Assembly: GCA_963204725.1 (NCBI GenBank)
Contig: CAUJHH010000026.1
Location: 1-64,000 of the forward strand
DNA: 64,000 nt
Source of the DNA: Planctomycetota bacterium
Lineage (GTDB): Bacteria; Planctomycetota; Phycisphaerae; Phycisphaerales; UBA1924
Reading direction: 5' to 3'
In this document: piece by piece, positions 33,822 through 43,396 of the stretch
Numbering within the stretch: the stretch's first letter is position 1
Layout of the letters: every line of letters starts with the position of its first letter
Translations under genes and position numbers: made by a program
The notes under the pieces: generated by a model
Seen by the model: the letters and a program-made list of their open reading frames with translations, nothing else
The model's database searches: none
What the model was told of the DNA's origin: nothing

Positions 33822-35234
33822 CTATTCCTGTATGACTGTATTTTTTCTTGTCCAGACGATTTTGGGTGGGCCATCGGAGTTCAGGACTGAGACCCGAGGA
33901 TCATTGGCGGCGGCACCGCTCGGGATGTCGGAAACTCCGATCGCGAGGATGGAGAGGGGCAACGCACCGGGCGCGAGTTGGAAGTGCCCGGGGTTTGCGT
34001 CGAGCGCGGCCGCGCCGTGAATGGTGGCCATGGTCACGAGCGTCGCGGGATCGGTCCCGTCGCGCCGGTGGAGGAGACGCATCTCGTCGAGGATGGAGAT
34101 GCCCCCGGAGCTGGCGCCGGCGTCGGTCGAAGGGAGATTGATGATGGAGTCGGTGCCGAGTGCGACGGGAATGTTTCGGGAGAGCATGTCGCGGTAGCGG
34201 TGCGGGCCGAGGCGTGTGGGCGCGCCGAAGTATTCCGAGGCGCGGGGGCAGTAGACGACGCGCGTGCCGGTGCGGGCGAGGATGTCGAGGTCGGCATCTG
34301 TGGTGTCGTTGCAGTGGACGGCGGTGAAGGGTGTCCACTGGCTACGGGCGGACTGGAGGATCGGGGCGAGATGTTCGATGGGAGAGAGGCCTCGGCCGAT
34401 CTCGGTGGCGACGGCGTCGTTCCAGAGTCCGAGGGATTCGAGGAGGTCGCGTTGCGGGCCGCGGGCGTGGGCGATGAACTCACGCTCTTCCGGTGATTCG
34501 GCGAGGTGGGTGCAGACGGGCAGGTTGCGCGGGGGTCCGGCCAGTTCGAGTGCGTGGTGATACCCAGCGAGTGCGACGGTGTTGGGGGCGTGGGGCTGGA
34601 GGCCGAAGCGGGCGGAGGGCACGCGCAGATCGCGTTCGTACGCGTTCGCGACCTGGCGGCCGAGGGCCGGAAGGGCTGCGTTGGTCATCCCCTCCATGCC
34701 ACGCTCGCGTCCGTTGCCGATCGCAAAAAACTCGAGGTAAGAGACGGATGCGAGGGGTGCTTCGACGAGGGTGTTGAAGGGGACCGGGGAGGGGATGGCG
34801 CGGGGAGCGCCGGCGATGTCCCCCACTGCCGCGGTGCCTCCGGCGAGTGAGAGGGAGATGCCTCGCTTGACGGCGGCGGCGATTGCGGCGTCGTCGGTGG
34901 GTCGTTCGCGCCGGACCATGTCGATCCAGGGCATGAAGCCGCTTGAGGGGTCGTGCGGGCGGGGGCCGATGCTGGTGAGATCGAGATGGGTGTGTGCGTT
35001 GACGAGTCCGGGGAGGAGGACGGCATCTGGAAGCGCGATGATCGGGGTGTCGGCGCGGCGGAACTCGGATGGGAGTTCGGAGGGGGGCGTGATGCTGATG
35101 ACGCGGCCCGTGGTCTGATCGAGGAGGAGGGCGATGGGGCCGGCGCGGTGGGACCAGACGCGGCGCGCATCGGCGGCGGCGCGGGCGATGATGACGAGGG
35201 GTTGGGTGCGCTCGCGCGTTGGATCTTGATTCAT
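33822..35234 (-). CDS. Amidohydrolase family protein (MtaD/ATZ-like)
   Basis: A 470-residue metal-dependent hydrolase. Visible metal ligands are in LPGLVNAHTHLDL (HxH), VCTHLAES and the Asp of VALGTDSIINLPSTD. MATIHGAAALD near the C-terminus is also typical of this superfamily of deaminases (guanine, S-adenosylhomocysteine, chlorohydrolase types). Substrate not assigned. Two possible starts exist (35273 and 35234), neither with a clear Shine-Dalgarno; the second leaves a shorter non-conserved N-terminus. Confidence 0.88.
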   Translation of the reverse strand: MNQDPTRERTQPLVIIARAAADARRVWSHRAGPIALLLDQTTGRVISITPPSELPSEFRRADTPIIALPDAVLLPGLVNAHTHLDLTSIGPRPHDPSSGFMPWIDMVRRERPTDDAAIAAAVKRGISLSLAGGTAAVGDIAGAPRAIPSPVPFNTLVEAPLASVSYLEFFAIGNGRERGMEGMTNAALPALGRQVANAYERDLRVPSARFGLQPHAPNTVALAGYHHALELAGPPRNLPVCTHLAESPEEREFIAHARGPQRDLLESLGLWNDAVATEIGRGLSPIEHLAPILQSARSQWTPFTAVHCNDTTDADLDILARTGTRVVYCPRASEYFGAPTRLGPHRYRDMLSRNIPVALGTDSIINLPSTDAGASSGGISILDEMRLLHRRDGTDPATLVTMATIHGAAALDANPGHFQLAPGALPLSILAIGVSDIPSGAAANDPRVSVLNSDGPPKIVWTRKNTVIQE

Positions 35235-35451
35235 GGGCGAGAATGGGGATTCGTTCGCGGGCCGGGGATTCATGCTGGAATCCGGGGGTGTACGATAGAT
35301 ATGAACCGGCGTGCGCGGCGCGGCACGGTTGTATTGCGCGAGGTCGGGCGGGCGCTGGTGGCGTCAGACGCCCGGCGACGGCTCGGCCCATTTTCGGGGG
35401 CGAGCGACGGAATGACAGCACGGATTGGCCATTGACCTGAGGGATCGAACC

Positions 35452-36315
35452 ATGACTTACCGGCGCACACGGATCGCAGCACTCGCCCTGATCGCACTTG
35501 CCGGCACGGGCCTTGGCGGGTGTGTGAGCCAGCAGGCGTACGACGAGCTTCGGCAGACGAACGTCTCGCTGGAGAATCGAAACTCCGAGTTGGCCCGGCG
35601 CGCGAGCGAGCTGGAGGCGACGAACCGGATGCTCTCGACCGAGCGTCAGAACCTCGACGCGGCTCTCGCGTCGCTGCGGGCGAACAATTCTGAGTTGGAC
35701 TCGCTGCTGAAGCAGGCGCAGGGCGATATGGCCGGGTTTGGCAGCCGCCTGCAGGGGCTGAACGGGATTGCGCTCGACTTTGCGACCGACCAGGCGTTGC
35801 AGCAGCTCGTGGCGCAGTATCCGGACCTGATCTCATACGACGCCGCGCTCGGCATGATCCGCTTCAACGCGGACCTGACGTTCGACTCCGGCTCTGACGC
35901 GGTGAAGGACGGGGCTCGCCGGGCTCTGGAGGCGTTCGCGAAGATCCTGACTTCCAGTTCCGCGCTGAACTATGAGGCGGAGATCCAGGGGCACACCGAC
36001 TCGCAGCGAATCAGCACTGGAACGGCTGCGAAGCACCCGACCAATGTCCACCTGTCGGCGCACCGGGCGATCTCCGTCCGGGCTGTGCTGGCGAGCATGG
36101 GCGTGCCGGCGGATCGGCTGAAGGTCGCTGGGTGGGGCGAGTTCCGCCCGGCGGTGCAGAACAGCGCCAACGGCAACACACCGGCGAATCGCCGTGTCGA
36201 GATCTACCTGCGGAACAGCACGGCGGGGTTCTCTTCGTCGAGCGCGCCGACAGGTGGGAACGCATCGCCGGATCGCGAGCCGGTGCCAACGCGCCAGCTT
36301 GATCCGACCAAGTGA
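35452..36315 (+). CDS. OmpA-family lipoprotein (Pal-like)
   Basis: A 287-residue exported lipoprotein. Signal peptide with lipobox LGGC (Cys near residue 24), then a coiled-coil stretch (about 28-90, repeated LE/EL heptads) and a C-terminal OmpA peptidoglycan-binding domain: LTFDSGSDAVKDGARRAL, IQGHTDSQRI, NVHLSAHRAISVRAVLASMG, VAGWGEFRPAV and NRRVEIYL. It likely ties the cell envelope to peptidoglycan. GAGGG lies 8 nt before the ATG. A strong terminator follows. Confidence 0.92.
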   Translation: MTYRRTRIAALALIALAGTGLGGCVSQQAYDELRQTNVSLENRNSELARRASELEATNRMLSTERQNLDAALASLRANNSELDSLLKQAQGDMAGFGSRLQGLNGIALDFATDQALQQLVAQYPDLISYDAALGMIRFNADLTFDSGSDAVKDGARRALEAFAKILTSSSALNYEAEIQGHTDSQRISTGTAAKHPTNVHLSAHRAISVRAVLASMGVPADRLKVAGWGEFRPAVQNSANGNTPANRRVEIYLRNSTAGFSSSSAPTGGNASPDREPVPTRQLDPTK

Positions 36316-36324
36316 GTCGGAAGC

Positions 36325-36356
36325 CACGAAGTCAGAGAGTCACGAAGTCAGAGAGG
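36325..36356. repeat. 16-nt tandem duplication
   Basis: CACGAAGTCAGAGAGT is followed directly by CACGAAGTCAGAGAGG, just after the OmpA-type gene and running into the terminator stem. It has no coding role. Confidence 0.6.
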
Positions 36357-36386
36357 TCCGCTCCACATGGGGCGGACCTCTTTCTT
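36352..36386 (+). terminator. Rho-independent terminator after the OmpA-type gene
   Basis: 10-bp stem AGAGGTCCGC/GCGGACCTCT with a 10-nt loop, followed by TTCTT. It faces the lipoprotein gene. The opposite strand has no T-run after the stem, so it is less likely to end the respiratory operon. Confidence 0.85.
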
Positions 36387-36464
36387 GGTTATGGGGTGCG
36401 TCAAGAAACGCCACCACGCGCAGAACACCCGATGGCAAGCAGGCAGTGGCACGGAAGAGCCGGC

Positions 36465-37268
36465 TTACTCAACGGTTCGGCGACGGACGCGTGAGGCGGC
36501 GATGAAGATGATGCTGAGCGTAAGGCCGCACGAGGCGATGGTGGCTGCGGGGAGCGTCCAACCCATCGCCCGGAGGCCGTCGTCCGCGAAGCGCGGAGAG
36601 GGGACTGTGCCCTTGGGCATGACCATGAGCGCGGCGCCAAACTGCCACGTGCCCTCGGCGATCTCACCGGGCTTGTTGGTCTCGTATCGCTTCGAGGTGG
36701 GGAAGGCGAGCTTTTCCTTGTGGAAGCCGCCGGAGGGAAGGAACTCGTAGAAGGCGAAGGACCATTCCTTCCGCCAGATCTGCCCCCACGTGTGCGGATC
36801 GACCCCCTGGGGCGGGATGCGCGTAACGATGACGAGCCGATCGGGGAGATCGCCCTTGGCGATCGCCTTATTGACGTGTTGGAGCTCGGCGGCGGTTCCC
36901 TCGGTGAAGCGGAGGACCTGCATCCAGTCCGCGTGGGCGCGCATGAGCGGGATCTGGCTCAGGGCCTCGTCTGGCGGGATGAGAACGCGGAGCGGGAGCG
37001 TTTCTTCGCCATAGGTGACGACGATCGAACCCGGACCTGAGGGCTGGTCGGGGGCCGAAGCGTCCGGCTGGAAGGCGAAGGAGACATCACGCCCGGCAAA
37101 TGTGAACGACGGGTCGTTGACAGGCATGAAGACGGGACGGATCTTGCCCGCGAGCGCCTGGTTCACGCGTGCCGCCATGAACCAGCAGGAGACGCCCAGG
37201 AGCAGGAGCGATAGTGCGCCCGTCACCAGGGCAAGCTTCGGCGAGCGGGATGTGGATTCGGCGGTCAT
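36465..37268 (-). CDS. Two-TM protein at the end of the oxidase cluster, unknown
   Basis: A 267-residue protein with an N-terminal helix (LALVTGALSLLLLGVSCWFM), an extracytoplasmic domain of about 190 residues (PVFMPVNDPSFTFAGRDVSF, RLVIVTRIPPQGVDPHTWG, IWRKEWSFAFYEFLPSGGF) and a C-terminal helix (LPAATIASCGLTLSIIFIA). It follows oxidase subunit IV by 51 nt on the same strand. The helix-domain-helix layout is that of SURF1-type oxidase assembly proteins, but I see no SURF1 motif. I do not recognise the family. A role in oxidase assembly or as an accessory subunit is suggested only by position. Confidence 0.8.
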   Translation of the reverse strand: MTAESTSRSPKLALVTGALSLLLLGVSCWFMAARVNQALAGKIRPVFMPVNDPSFTFAGRDVSFAFQPDASAPDQPSGPGSIVVTYGEETLPLRVLIPPDEALSQIPLMRAHADWMQVLRFTEGTAAELQHVNKAIAKGDLPDRLVIVTRIPPQGVDPHTWGQIWRKEWSFAFYEFLPSGGFHKEKLAFPTSKRYETNKPGEIAEGTWQFGAALMVMPKGTVPSPRFADDGLRAMGWTLPAATIASCGLTLSIIFIAASRVRRRTVE

Positions 37269-37319
37269 GGGTGTGCGCCGGCCGAGGCGGTCCGGCCCGG
37301 CGCGGCAGTCTGGGTGGAC

Positions 37320-38093
37320 TCAGTGGCCACCGGTGGGCGGGGCATCTTTCGGCGCATCGTGTGAGGCCGGGGCTTCGGGCGGGTGGTCACCAGCGGGCGC
37401 CGCGTGGCCATCCGCGCTCGGGGCGTGCCCCCCGGCGCTGTGCGTGGGGGCCGTGGCGGAGAGAGCACCGGTCTGGCCGGTGATCGCGCGGCTGAGGTTT
37501 GCGGTGTTCGCGTCGGCGCCGTGGGGATGATCGTGCTTCACGGAGGCCCGGATGTGCTCGAACTTCTCTGGTCCCCAGAGCGCGAGGTACTTCTCGCGGG
37601 CGAAGTGTGTGACGTTGCCGGAGATGGTTTCCTTGTGGTCGCCCGCGCCGCGCGAGACGCCACCCGTGCCGCCGAGGGAGATCTCGCCCTTTTTCCATTC
37701 GTAGACCACACCTCTGAAGCCAAGATCGGTCATGGAGAAGAAGAGGAAGAGGCCGACGGCGAAGATGCAGTTGGCGAAGATGATGGCGTTGAGCTTGTTG
37801 TCGTACTTGAGCTGCATGAAGAACAGGAGCACGAGCAGCCCCTTGACGATGGCGATGCTCATGGCGACGGCGACGTTGACCCACTGGGGGATCTCGATGC
37901 CGAAGAAGCCGGCGGCCCAGACCTCGGCGCGCGAGAGACCGACGGTGAGCAGGGTGAAGAAGAGGAGCACGAGGAGCACGTTCATGAGCGTGCTACGCGG
38001 GATGATGACGTGCTCGTGATGGGTCGCGCCGTGCGGGTCCGTCGGGTCAAGAGCGACGGCGGCGGTTCCGTGGGTGTGTGGGTCGTGGGACAT
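37320..38093 (-). CDS. Cytochrome c oxidase subunit IV-like protein with His-rich tails
   Basis: A 257-residue protein. Three hydrophobic helices (about 38-60, 68-92, 100-122; STLMNVLLVLLFFTLLTVGL, AMSIAIVKGLLVLLFFMQLK) match the prokaryotic subunit IV family. On both sides are unusual extensions: an N-terminal segment with about nine His in 30 residues and a C-terminal tail of about 120 residues rich in His, Ala and Pro and ending TGGH. The family is normally about 100 residues. Fourth oxidase gene in the order II-I-III-IV. The tails may bind metal (see findings). Confidence 0.85.
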   Translation of the reverse strand: MSHDPHTHGTAAVALDPTDPHGATHHEHVIIPRSTLMNVLLVLLFFTLLTVGLSRAEVWAAGFFGIEIPQWVNVAVAMSIAIVKGLLVLLFFMQLKYDNKLNAIIFANCIFAVGLFLFFSMTDLGFRGVVYEWKKGEISLGGTGGVSRGAGDHKETISGNVTHFAREKYLALWGPEKFEHIRASVKHDHPHGADANTANLSRAITGQTGALSATAPTHSAGGHAPSADGHAAPAGDHPPEAPASHDAPKDAPPTGGH

Positions 38094-38158
38094 GGTGGGT
38101 GTCCTGGCTGGTGCGATTCGTCGGGCGAGAATGGTTCGATTGCAACGGGCGCGAGCGA

Positions 38159-38938
38159 TCAGTGGATCAGGTACAGGAGGGGGAAGAGGAAGATCCAGAT
38201 GAGATCGACGATGTGCCAGTAGAGGCCGACGACCTCGACGGCGGTGTAGTGGCCGGGACCGAAGTGGAGCTTGCGGGCGCGGATGTAGAGCCATGAGATC
38301 AGCCCGACGCCGATGAGGACGTGGGTGGCGTGGATGCCTGTGGCGCAGTAGTAGATGCTCCACCACATCGGCTCGTAGGGGTTCTCGGCGAAGGGATAGT
38401 CAAAGAGAGAGCCGGGGCGTTTGCCGCCGTAGCCCGGGACGTGGTGCAGGAGTCCTCCGAGTGCGGAGGTGTCGCTCTCGTAGTGAGAGAGAGCGGGGTC
38501 GAACGCGATGAACCAGCCGGACCACTTGGGCATGTACTCGAAGGTGAGCTTGATGCCGACGAAGAGGAGGGCGCACGCGACGGTGATGAGCAGGTTTCGG
38601 CGGAGCTTCTTCTGCTCGTTGCGCTGGGCGTTTCCGATCGAGGTCGCGATGGTCCACGACGAGAAGAGCAGGACGATGGTGTTGAGGCACCCCCACTTCC
38701 AATCGAGGTAGTGCGAACCGTTGCGGAATGCCTCGGGGTGCATCATTCGGAAGATGGCGTACCCGACGAAGAGTCCGGCGAAGAGGAGCACTTCGGTCGC
38801 GAGGAAGAGCCACATGCCGATCTTGACGGCGTCGAACTCCTCGTCCTTGCTGCGGAAGTGAGAGGCCGGCTTGTAGGTCTCGTGGTATGGCCGGCCGGTT
38901 GCGCCGTCCGGTCCGTGGTTGATATCGAGGGTCGTCAT
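38159..38938 (-). CDS. ctaE: Cytochrome c oxidase subunit III
   Basis: A 259-residue subunit with about five to seven helices: IGMWLFLATEVLLFAGLFVG, NTIVLLFSSWTIATSIGNA, LLITVACALLFVGIKLTFEY and the C-terminal block CATGIHATHVLIGVGLISWL then GLYWHIVDLIWIFLFPLLYL, which is diagnostic of subunit III. A hydrophilic insert (about 130-170) lies between helices. It lies between subunits I and IV with gaps of 71 and 65 nt. Confidence 0.95.
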   Translation of the reverse strand: MTTLDINHGPDGATGRPYHETYKPASHFRSKDEEFDAVKIGMWLFLATEVLLFAGLFVGYAIFRMMHPEAFRNGSHYLDWKWGCLNTIVLLFSSWTIATSIGNAQRNEQKKLRRNLLITVACALLFVGIKLTFEYMPKWSGWFIAFDPALSHYESDTSALGGLLHHVPGYGGKRPGSLFDYPFAENPYEPMWWSIYYCATGIHATHVLIGVGLISWLYIRARKLHFGPGHYTAVEVVGLYWHIVDLIWIFLFPLLYLIH

Positions 38939-39009
38939 CTGGCTGGCCTCCGAGGGCTTGGCTCCGGACTCTGTCGTTGATGCGAGACGTCGGCGGAAGG
39001 AACGGAAGG

Positions 39010-40803
39010 TCAGTGGCGCTTTGAGCCCGCGGGGAGCGGGTCGGCGATGGGGTAGTCCTTGGGATCGCAGTGCGGCGGGACCACGTCGTCGAAGGCGTAT
39101 GGGCCGTGGGTCGCGAGCGGCTCATGGTGGAAGTTGTGCGTGGTGGGCGGGCTGTCCGCTTCCCACTCGAAGGTGAGTCCGCCCCACGGATTGGCGGGGG
39201 CCTTCTTGCCGGCGAAGAGCGATCCGATGAAGACGGCGAGGTGGAGCAGGAAGCCGATCAGAAGGATGGCGGCGCCGATGCTGGAGATCTGGTGGAGGAG
39301 CTGGTACTGGTCGGGGTAGGAGGCGTAGCGACGGGGCATGCCGCGCGTGCCGAGGAAGAACTGCGTGAAGAAGGTTGTGTTGAACCCGATGAAGACGAGC
39401 ACGCAGGCGATCATGGCCCAGCGCTCGTTGTACATGCGACCGAAGATCTTGGGCCACCAGTGGTGGATGCCGGCGAGGAAGGCGATGACGGTGCCGCCCA
39501 TCATGACGTAGTGGAAGTGGGCGACGACGAAGTAGGAATCATGGAGATGGAGGTCGGTCGCCAGAGCGCCGAGCGGGAGGCCTGTGAGGCCTCCGATGGA
39601 GAAGGTGAAGAGGAAGAAGAGCGTGTAGAGCATCGGGGTGTTGATCTGGATCGAGCCCTTGTAGAGCGTGCCGATCCAGTTGAAGACTTTGACGGCGGTC
39701 GGGATCGCGACGAGGAAGGTGAGCGCGGAGAAGATGGTGGCGACCAGTTCGCCCTCGGAGACGAACAGGTGGTGGCCCCAGACGAGGAAGGAGATCGCGG
39801 CGATCGAGATCGAGGAGAAGGCGATGGCCTTGTACCCGAAGATCTGCTTGCGGCTGTGAACGGCGATGGTTTCCGAGATGATTCCCATGCCGGGGAGGAT
39901 CATCACGTACACGACGGGGTGGGAGTAGAACCAGAAGAAGTGCTGGAAGAGGACGGGATCGCCGCCGAGAGCGGGATCGAAGATGCCGACGTGGAAGAGG
40001 CGCTCGAAGACGAGGAGGAGCAGGGTGATGCCGATCACGGGGGTCGCGAGGACCTGGATGATCGAGGTTGAGTAGATGGCCCAGACGAAGAGGGGCAGAT
40101 CGAACCATCCGAGCCCGGGCGCGCGGAGCTTATGGACGGTGACGATGAAGTTGAGGCCGGTGAAGATGGACGAGAAGCCGAGGATGAAGGCGGCCAGGAT
40201 CATGAAGACGACGCGCCAATGGCCGGGATCGGCGTGCGAGGATGAGTAGGGCGTGTAGAAGGTCCAGCCGGTGTCGACACCTCCCATCACAATGGCGAGG
40301 ATGCCGAAGATCGAGCCGAACACGTACACGTACCACGACGCGAGGTTCAGGCGCGGGAACGCGACGTCCTTCGCGCCGAGCATGAGCGGCAGGAGGAAAT
40401 TGCCGAGCGAGGCGGGGATGCCGGGGACGATGAACATGAAGACCATGACCGCGCCGTGGAGGGTCATGACTCGGTTGTAGATGTTGTCCGCTTTGGCGAC
40501 CGAGATGTCCTTCTGCCCGAACAGATTGGCCAAGGCGGTGCCGCTGATCTGGCCGACGTTGTCGCCGGTGGCCTGGATGCGGACGGGCTCGAAGAGTTCG
40601 TAGCGGATGAGCATGGCGGCGACGCCGCCGATGAAGAACATGGTGAGGACGGCGACGAGGTACATGACGCCGATCTTTTTGTGATCGATCGTGGTGGCCC
40701 AATCGATGATCGTGGAGACCATGCCCCCCTTGCGCTCGAGGTAGCTTCCGTCGTGGTGCTCGTGGCCGTGTGCGCCTGGGATTTCGCCGTGCAGTGTGGT
40801 CAT
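39010..40803 (-). CDS. ctaD: Cytochrome c oxidase subunit I (caa3 type)
   Basis: A 597-residue catalytic subunit with 12 or more helices. The CuB histidine and cross-linked tyrosine are in [18 protein letters not shown]; its YS motif in place of the D-channel Glu suggests an A2-type heme-copper oxidase. The CuB pair is in [11 protein letters not shown], and the heme ligands are in [16 protein letters not shown] and in the helix-II region. It reduces oxygen to water and pumps protons. The first 20 residues are His-rich (five His), an odd extension. Order II-I-III-IV on the minus strand. Confidence 0.97.
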   Translation of the reverse strand: MTTLHGEIPGAHGHEHHDGSYLERKGGMVSTIIDWATTIDHKKIGVMYLVAVLTMFFIGGVAAMLIRYELFEPVRIQATGDNVGQISGTALANLFGQKDISVAKADNIYNRVMTLHGAVMVFMFIVPGIPASLGNFLLPLMLGAKDVAFPRLNLASWYVYVFGSIFGILAIVMGGVDTGWTFYTPYSSSHADPGHWRVVFMILAAFILGFSSIFTGLNFIVTVHKLRAPGLGWFDLPLFVWAIYSTSIIQVLATPVIGITLLLLVFERLFHVGIFDPALGGDPVLFQHFFWFYSHPVVYVMILPGMGIISETIAVHSRKQIFGYKAIAFSSISIAAISFLVWGHHLFVSEGELVATIFSALTFLVAIPTAVKVFNWIGTLYKGSIQINTPMLYTLFFLFTFSIGGLTGLPLGALATDLHLHDSYFVVAHFHYVMMGGTVIAFLAGIHHWWPKIFGRMYNERWAMIACVLVFIGFNTTFFTQFFLGTRGMPRRYASYPDQYQLLHQISSIGAAILLIGFLLHLAVFIGSLFAGKKAPANPWGGLTFEWEADSPPTTHNFHHEPLATHGPYAFDDVVPPHCDPKDYPIADPLPAGSKRH

Positions 40804-40866
40804 GGCTTTCGCCTCAATCTGTCGCCCGGCGTGTCGGCCGGGCGTGGTGTGCGTGAACGCGGGGGA

Positions 40867-41973
40867 TCAGTTGCTTCCGGCGGGCTCGGTCTCGGCACCG
40901 GTTTCACTGTGGCCGGTTCCGGGAGCGGGTGGGTTGGCACCGAGCGACTCGATGTATGCGATGAGGGCGTCGAGTTCTCGATCGTTGAGCTGGCCCTGGA
41001 AAGAGACCATCTGGTTGGGGAAGCCCTTGCGGATTTTGGCGGCGGGAACGAGGATGGACTCGCGGATGTAGTTCGCGTCGACGACGGCCTTGCCGCCGCC
41101 CTCGAACTCGTGCTCCTCGCCCCAGATGTGGCTCCATGTCGGGCCGGTGTTGGGGGTTCCGTCAACGGTGTGGCAGGCGGCACAGCCCTTGGTCTTGTAG
41201 AGCACTTTGCCGACGGGAACGGGGCCCTGGTCCCAAGGGATGGCCCATCCATCGATGGTGGAGCGGTATTCGGCTTCCGGCAGCACGCGAAGGATCGCGT
41301 ACATCTCTGAGTGGAGGTCGCCGCAGTACTCGGCGCAATAGATCGGATGGTCGCCGACCTCGTCGGCCTGGAACCAGTAAGCGGTGTAGCGATTGGGGAA
41401 GATGTCGAACTTGGCGCGGAAGTCGGGAACCCAGAAGGAGTGGATGACATCCATGCTGCTCATGCGGAGCTGGACGGGCTTGCCGGCGGGAACGACGAAG
41501 ATGGGAGCGTCCTGCGCGGATGTGAGCTGGTTGCCCTGGGCGTCGGTGTAGGTGAAGCGGGTGGAGAGCGGGCTCTCGGCGCCGTTGGGGTAGGTCATTC
41601 GCCAGGCCCACTTCTGCGCCTTGAGGTTGATGAGCTCGGCGTTGGCGGGCGCGACGAGGGCGTCGGCGTAGCCCCAGAAGCCTTTGAAGAAGATGTAGAC
41701 GAGGAAGAGCGTGGGGACGACGGTCCACGCGATCTCGAGAGGTGTGTGGTGGGCGGGGCTGCGCACGAGCTTCTGGCCGGGCTTGCGCCTGTACTTCACG
41801 ACGAAGTAGAACGTCAATCCCATGAGGAAGACGAACCACACAACGGAGAGCCAGAAGATGTACATGAAGAGTTCGTCGCCGATGGTGGCGACACCGGCCG
41901 AGCTCTTTGCCTTCTCGTTGAACCAGAGCCAGTGCCAGAAGCCGTCGGCGAGTGTGGTGGGAATGAGATTCAT
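40867..41973 (-). CDS. ctaC: Cytochrome c oxidase subunit II fused to cytochrome c
   Basis: A 368-residue protein with two N-terminal helices, the CuA domain (VIHSFWVPDFRAKFD; YCAEYCGDLHSEMYAIL with the Cys, His and Met ligands) and a C-terminal cytochrome c domain with CAACH (Cys264, Cys267, His268) and distal Met region. The fusion defines a caa3-type oxidase that receives electrons directly. Its ATG overlaps the SCO gene's TGA (ATGA at 41970-41973). The c-type heme would need the CcsA/ResB system encoded at 29418-33763. Confidence 0.96.
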   Translation of the reverse strand: MNLIPTTLADGFWHWLWFNEKAKSSAGVATIGDELFMYIFWLSVVWFVFLMGLTFYFVVKYRRKPGQKLVRSPAHHTPLEIAWTVVPTLFLVYIFFKGFWGYADALVAPANAELINLKAQKWAWRMTYPNGAESPLSTRFTYTDAQGNQLTSAQDAPIFVVPAGKPVQLRMSSMDVIHSFWVPDFRAKFDIFPNRYTAYWFQADEVGDHPIYCAEYCGDLHSEMYAILRVLPEAEYRSTIDGWAIPWDQGPVPVGKVLYKTKGCAACHTVDGTPNTGPTWSHIWGEEHEFEGGGKAVVDANYIRESILVPAAKIRKGFPNQMVSFQGQLNDRELDALIAYIESLGANPPAPGTGHSETGAETEPAGSN

Positions 41974-42905
41974 CGTGACGCTCCAGCGATGCTCGCGCGA
42001 GTGGGGACGGAACGGGTCTCGCCGGACTCCTTGGCGAGACGACGGCGCCGACGCGCGCGTTCATTGACAAACAGGCCGGCCACGAGCCCGGCAACGGCGA
42101 AGACGGAGATGCCGCCCCCGATGCGCATGAGGGTCATGGCCTGGATGGTGTACGCCCCGGCGGAGGGGTCGTAGCGATAGCACTTGTGGATCATCCAATC
42201 GCCGAGAGACTTGGCGATCTTCCCCTCGCTCGCTTCGAGAAGGGCAAGCTTGAGGTCCTTGGGCGTGTAGTTGAACCCGTGGATGTAACGAGCGACACGC
42301 CCATCGGCGGTGAGGACCATGAAGACTGTGGGATGGGCGAACTCGCCGCTGGGCATGCGGCTGTAGTGGAAGCCGACCGAATCGGCAAGCGGCCGGACCT
42401 GTGATGAGGAGCCGGTGAAGAACCCCCAGCCCGCCTCGACCTCGGGCGTTACTCCCCGGTCGTAGCCGACGAGCGCGGTCGATCGCCACTTGGCGGCGTC
42501 GGCGGGGCCCTCGGTGGGATCGAACGAGACAACCACGACGTTGTAGTCGGTGCCAACGGTGTAATCGTCGAGCGAATCGACGGCGTCGGAGAGGCGGTTC
42601 AGCACGAGCGAGCAGACGATGGGGCAGTCGTAATAGACAAGCGCGAGAACAACGGGCTTGTGGCCCTGATTGAAGTACTGGCCGAGCGCGTGGGGCTTTC
42701 CGTCCCAGCCGTCGAGCACGTGCTCCAGCGAGATGGACTTGCCGAGCGCTTCTTCGATGCCCGCACCCTGCGCATCCGCTGGCTCTTCGGGGAGCAGGAG
42801 CTGGGCCCGGGCCGGAGACGCGAGGATCACCCCGAACACGAACGCGAGCAAGAACGCGATAGGCGTTCTCTTGCGGCATTCGGGATGGATGGGGCTTCGT
42901 GTCAT
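41970..42905 (-). CDS. SCO1/SenC-type copper chaperone
   Basis: A 311-residue protein: N-terminal signal or anchor helix (IAFLLAFVFGVILASPARA), a thioredoxin-like domain with the copper motif ALVYYDCPIVCSLVLNRL (CxxxC) and the later His in GEFAHPTVFMVLTADGRVA, and a C-terminal transmembrane helix (ISVFAVAGLVAGLFVNERAR). SCO proteins load CuA of oxidase subunit II, which is encoded directly downstream with a 4-nt overlap. The C-terminal helix is an addition to the usual family. Confidence 0.93.
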   Translation of the reverse strand: MTRSPIHPECRKRTPIAFLLAFVFGVILASPARAQLLLPEEPADAQGAGIEEALGKSISLEHVLDGWDGKPHALGQYFNQGHKPVVLALVYYDCPIVCSLVLNRLSDAVDSLDDYTVGTDYNVVVVSFDPTEGPADAAKWRSTALVGYDRGVTPEVEAGWGFFTGSSSQVRPLADSVGFHYSRMPSGEFAHPTVFMVLTADGRVARYIHGFNYTPKDLKLALLEASEGKIAKSLGDWMIHKCYRYDPSAGAYTIQAMTLMRIGGGISVFAVAGLVAGLFVNERARRRRRLAKESGETRSVPTRASIAGASR

Positions 42906-42947
42906 CTCAGCTGGCTTCGTTCGATCGGGGTGGGTCGATTCGTCGGT

Positions 42948-43337
42948 TCAGTGCGAGCCGCCCGAGTAATCGGCGACGACCCGGTCGATTGCGGTATTGA
43001 CGGGGATGCGGACGGTTCCTGCGGCGGGATCGGCCCAGCCGTAACCGGAGAGCGAGGCCTCGGTCTGGGCTCGGTAGGCGCGATACTCCTCGGAGAGGAT
43101 TGTCGTCTCCTTCTTGAGCTGGCGCTCGTGGGTCATGTAGGAGAAGAAGTAGAGTGCGCTCAGGAGGATGGTGAGCCCCACCGTGACAACGAAGCCGCCG
43201 GTGATGAGCGCGAGAATCGCGGGATTGGCCTTCGCACCGTGCTCGGCCTGCGGCGCGCCCTCTGCGGGCGTGTGGCGGTGCCATTCGTCGGGCTGGGCGT
43301 GTTCGTGGGGGAGTTGTTCGAGTTTGTTGTGGGACAT
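42948..43337 (-). CDS. Small His-rich single-span membrane protein in the respiratory cluster
   Basis: A 129-residue protein. The N-terminal 36 residues hold seven His (MSHNKLEQLPHEHAQPDEWH and on), followed by one helix (about 40-66, ILALITGGFVVTVGLTILLS), a periplasmic stretch with KKETTILSEEYRAYRAQTEA, and an end reading DYSGGSH. The middle GYGWADPAAGTVRIPVNTAI region, with its WxD-x-G-x-x-R-I-P-x-x-A pattern, recalls small ACIII-linked proteins that read similarly, but I cannot name a family. It lies between actF and the SCO gene. Possibly an accessory subunit or a metal-binding factor. Confidence 0.8.
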   Translation of the reverse strand: MSHNKLEQLPHEHAQPDEWHRHTPAEGAPQAEHGAKANPAILALITGGFVVTVGLTILLSALYFFSYMTHERQLKKETTILSEEYRAYRAQTEASLSGYGWADPAAGTVRIPVNTAIDRVVADYSGGSH

Positions 43338-43396
43338 GGGCTGCTGTCCTTCGGGCTGCCTGCGATCGATCGTGCGGAGAACCGGGCGGGAGCGTG

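Noticed and set aside
37320-38366. An upstream extension of the subunit IV gene to 38366
   Set aside because: The added 90 residues are an antisense-like Arg/His/Pro stretch overlapping the subunit III gene; the ATG at 38093 begins the conserved subunit.
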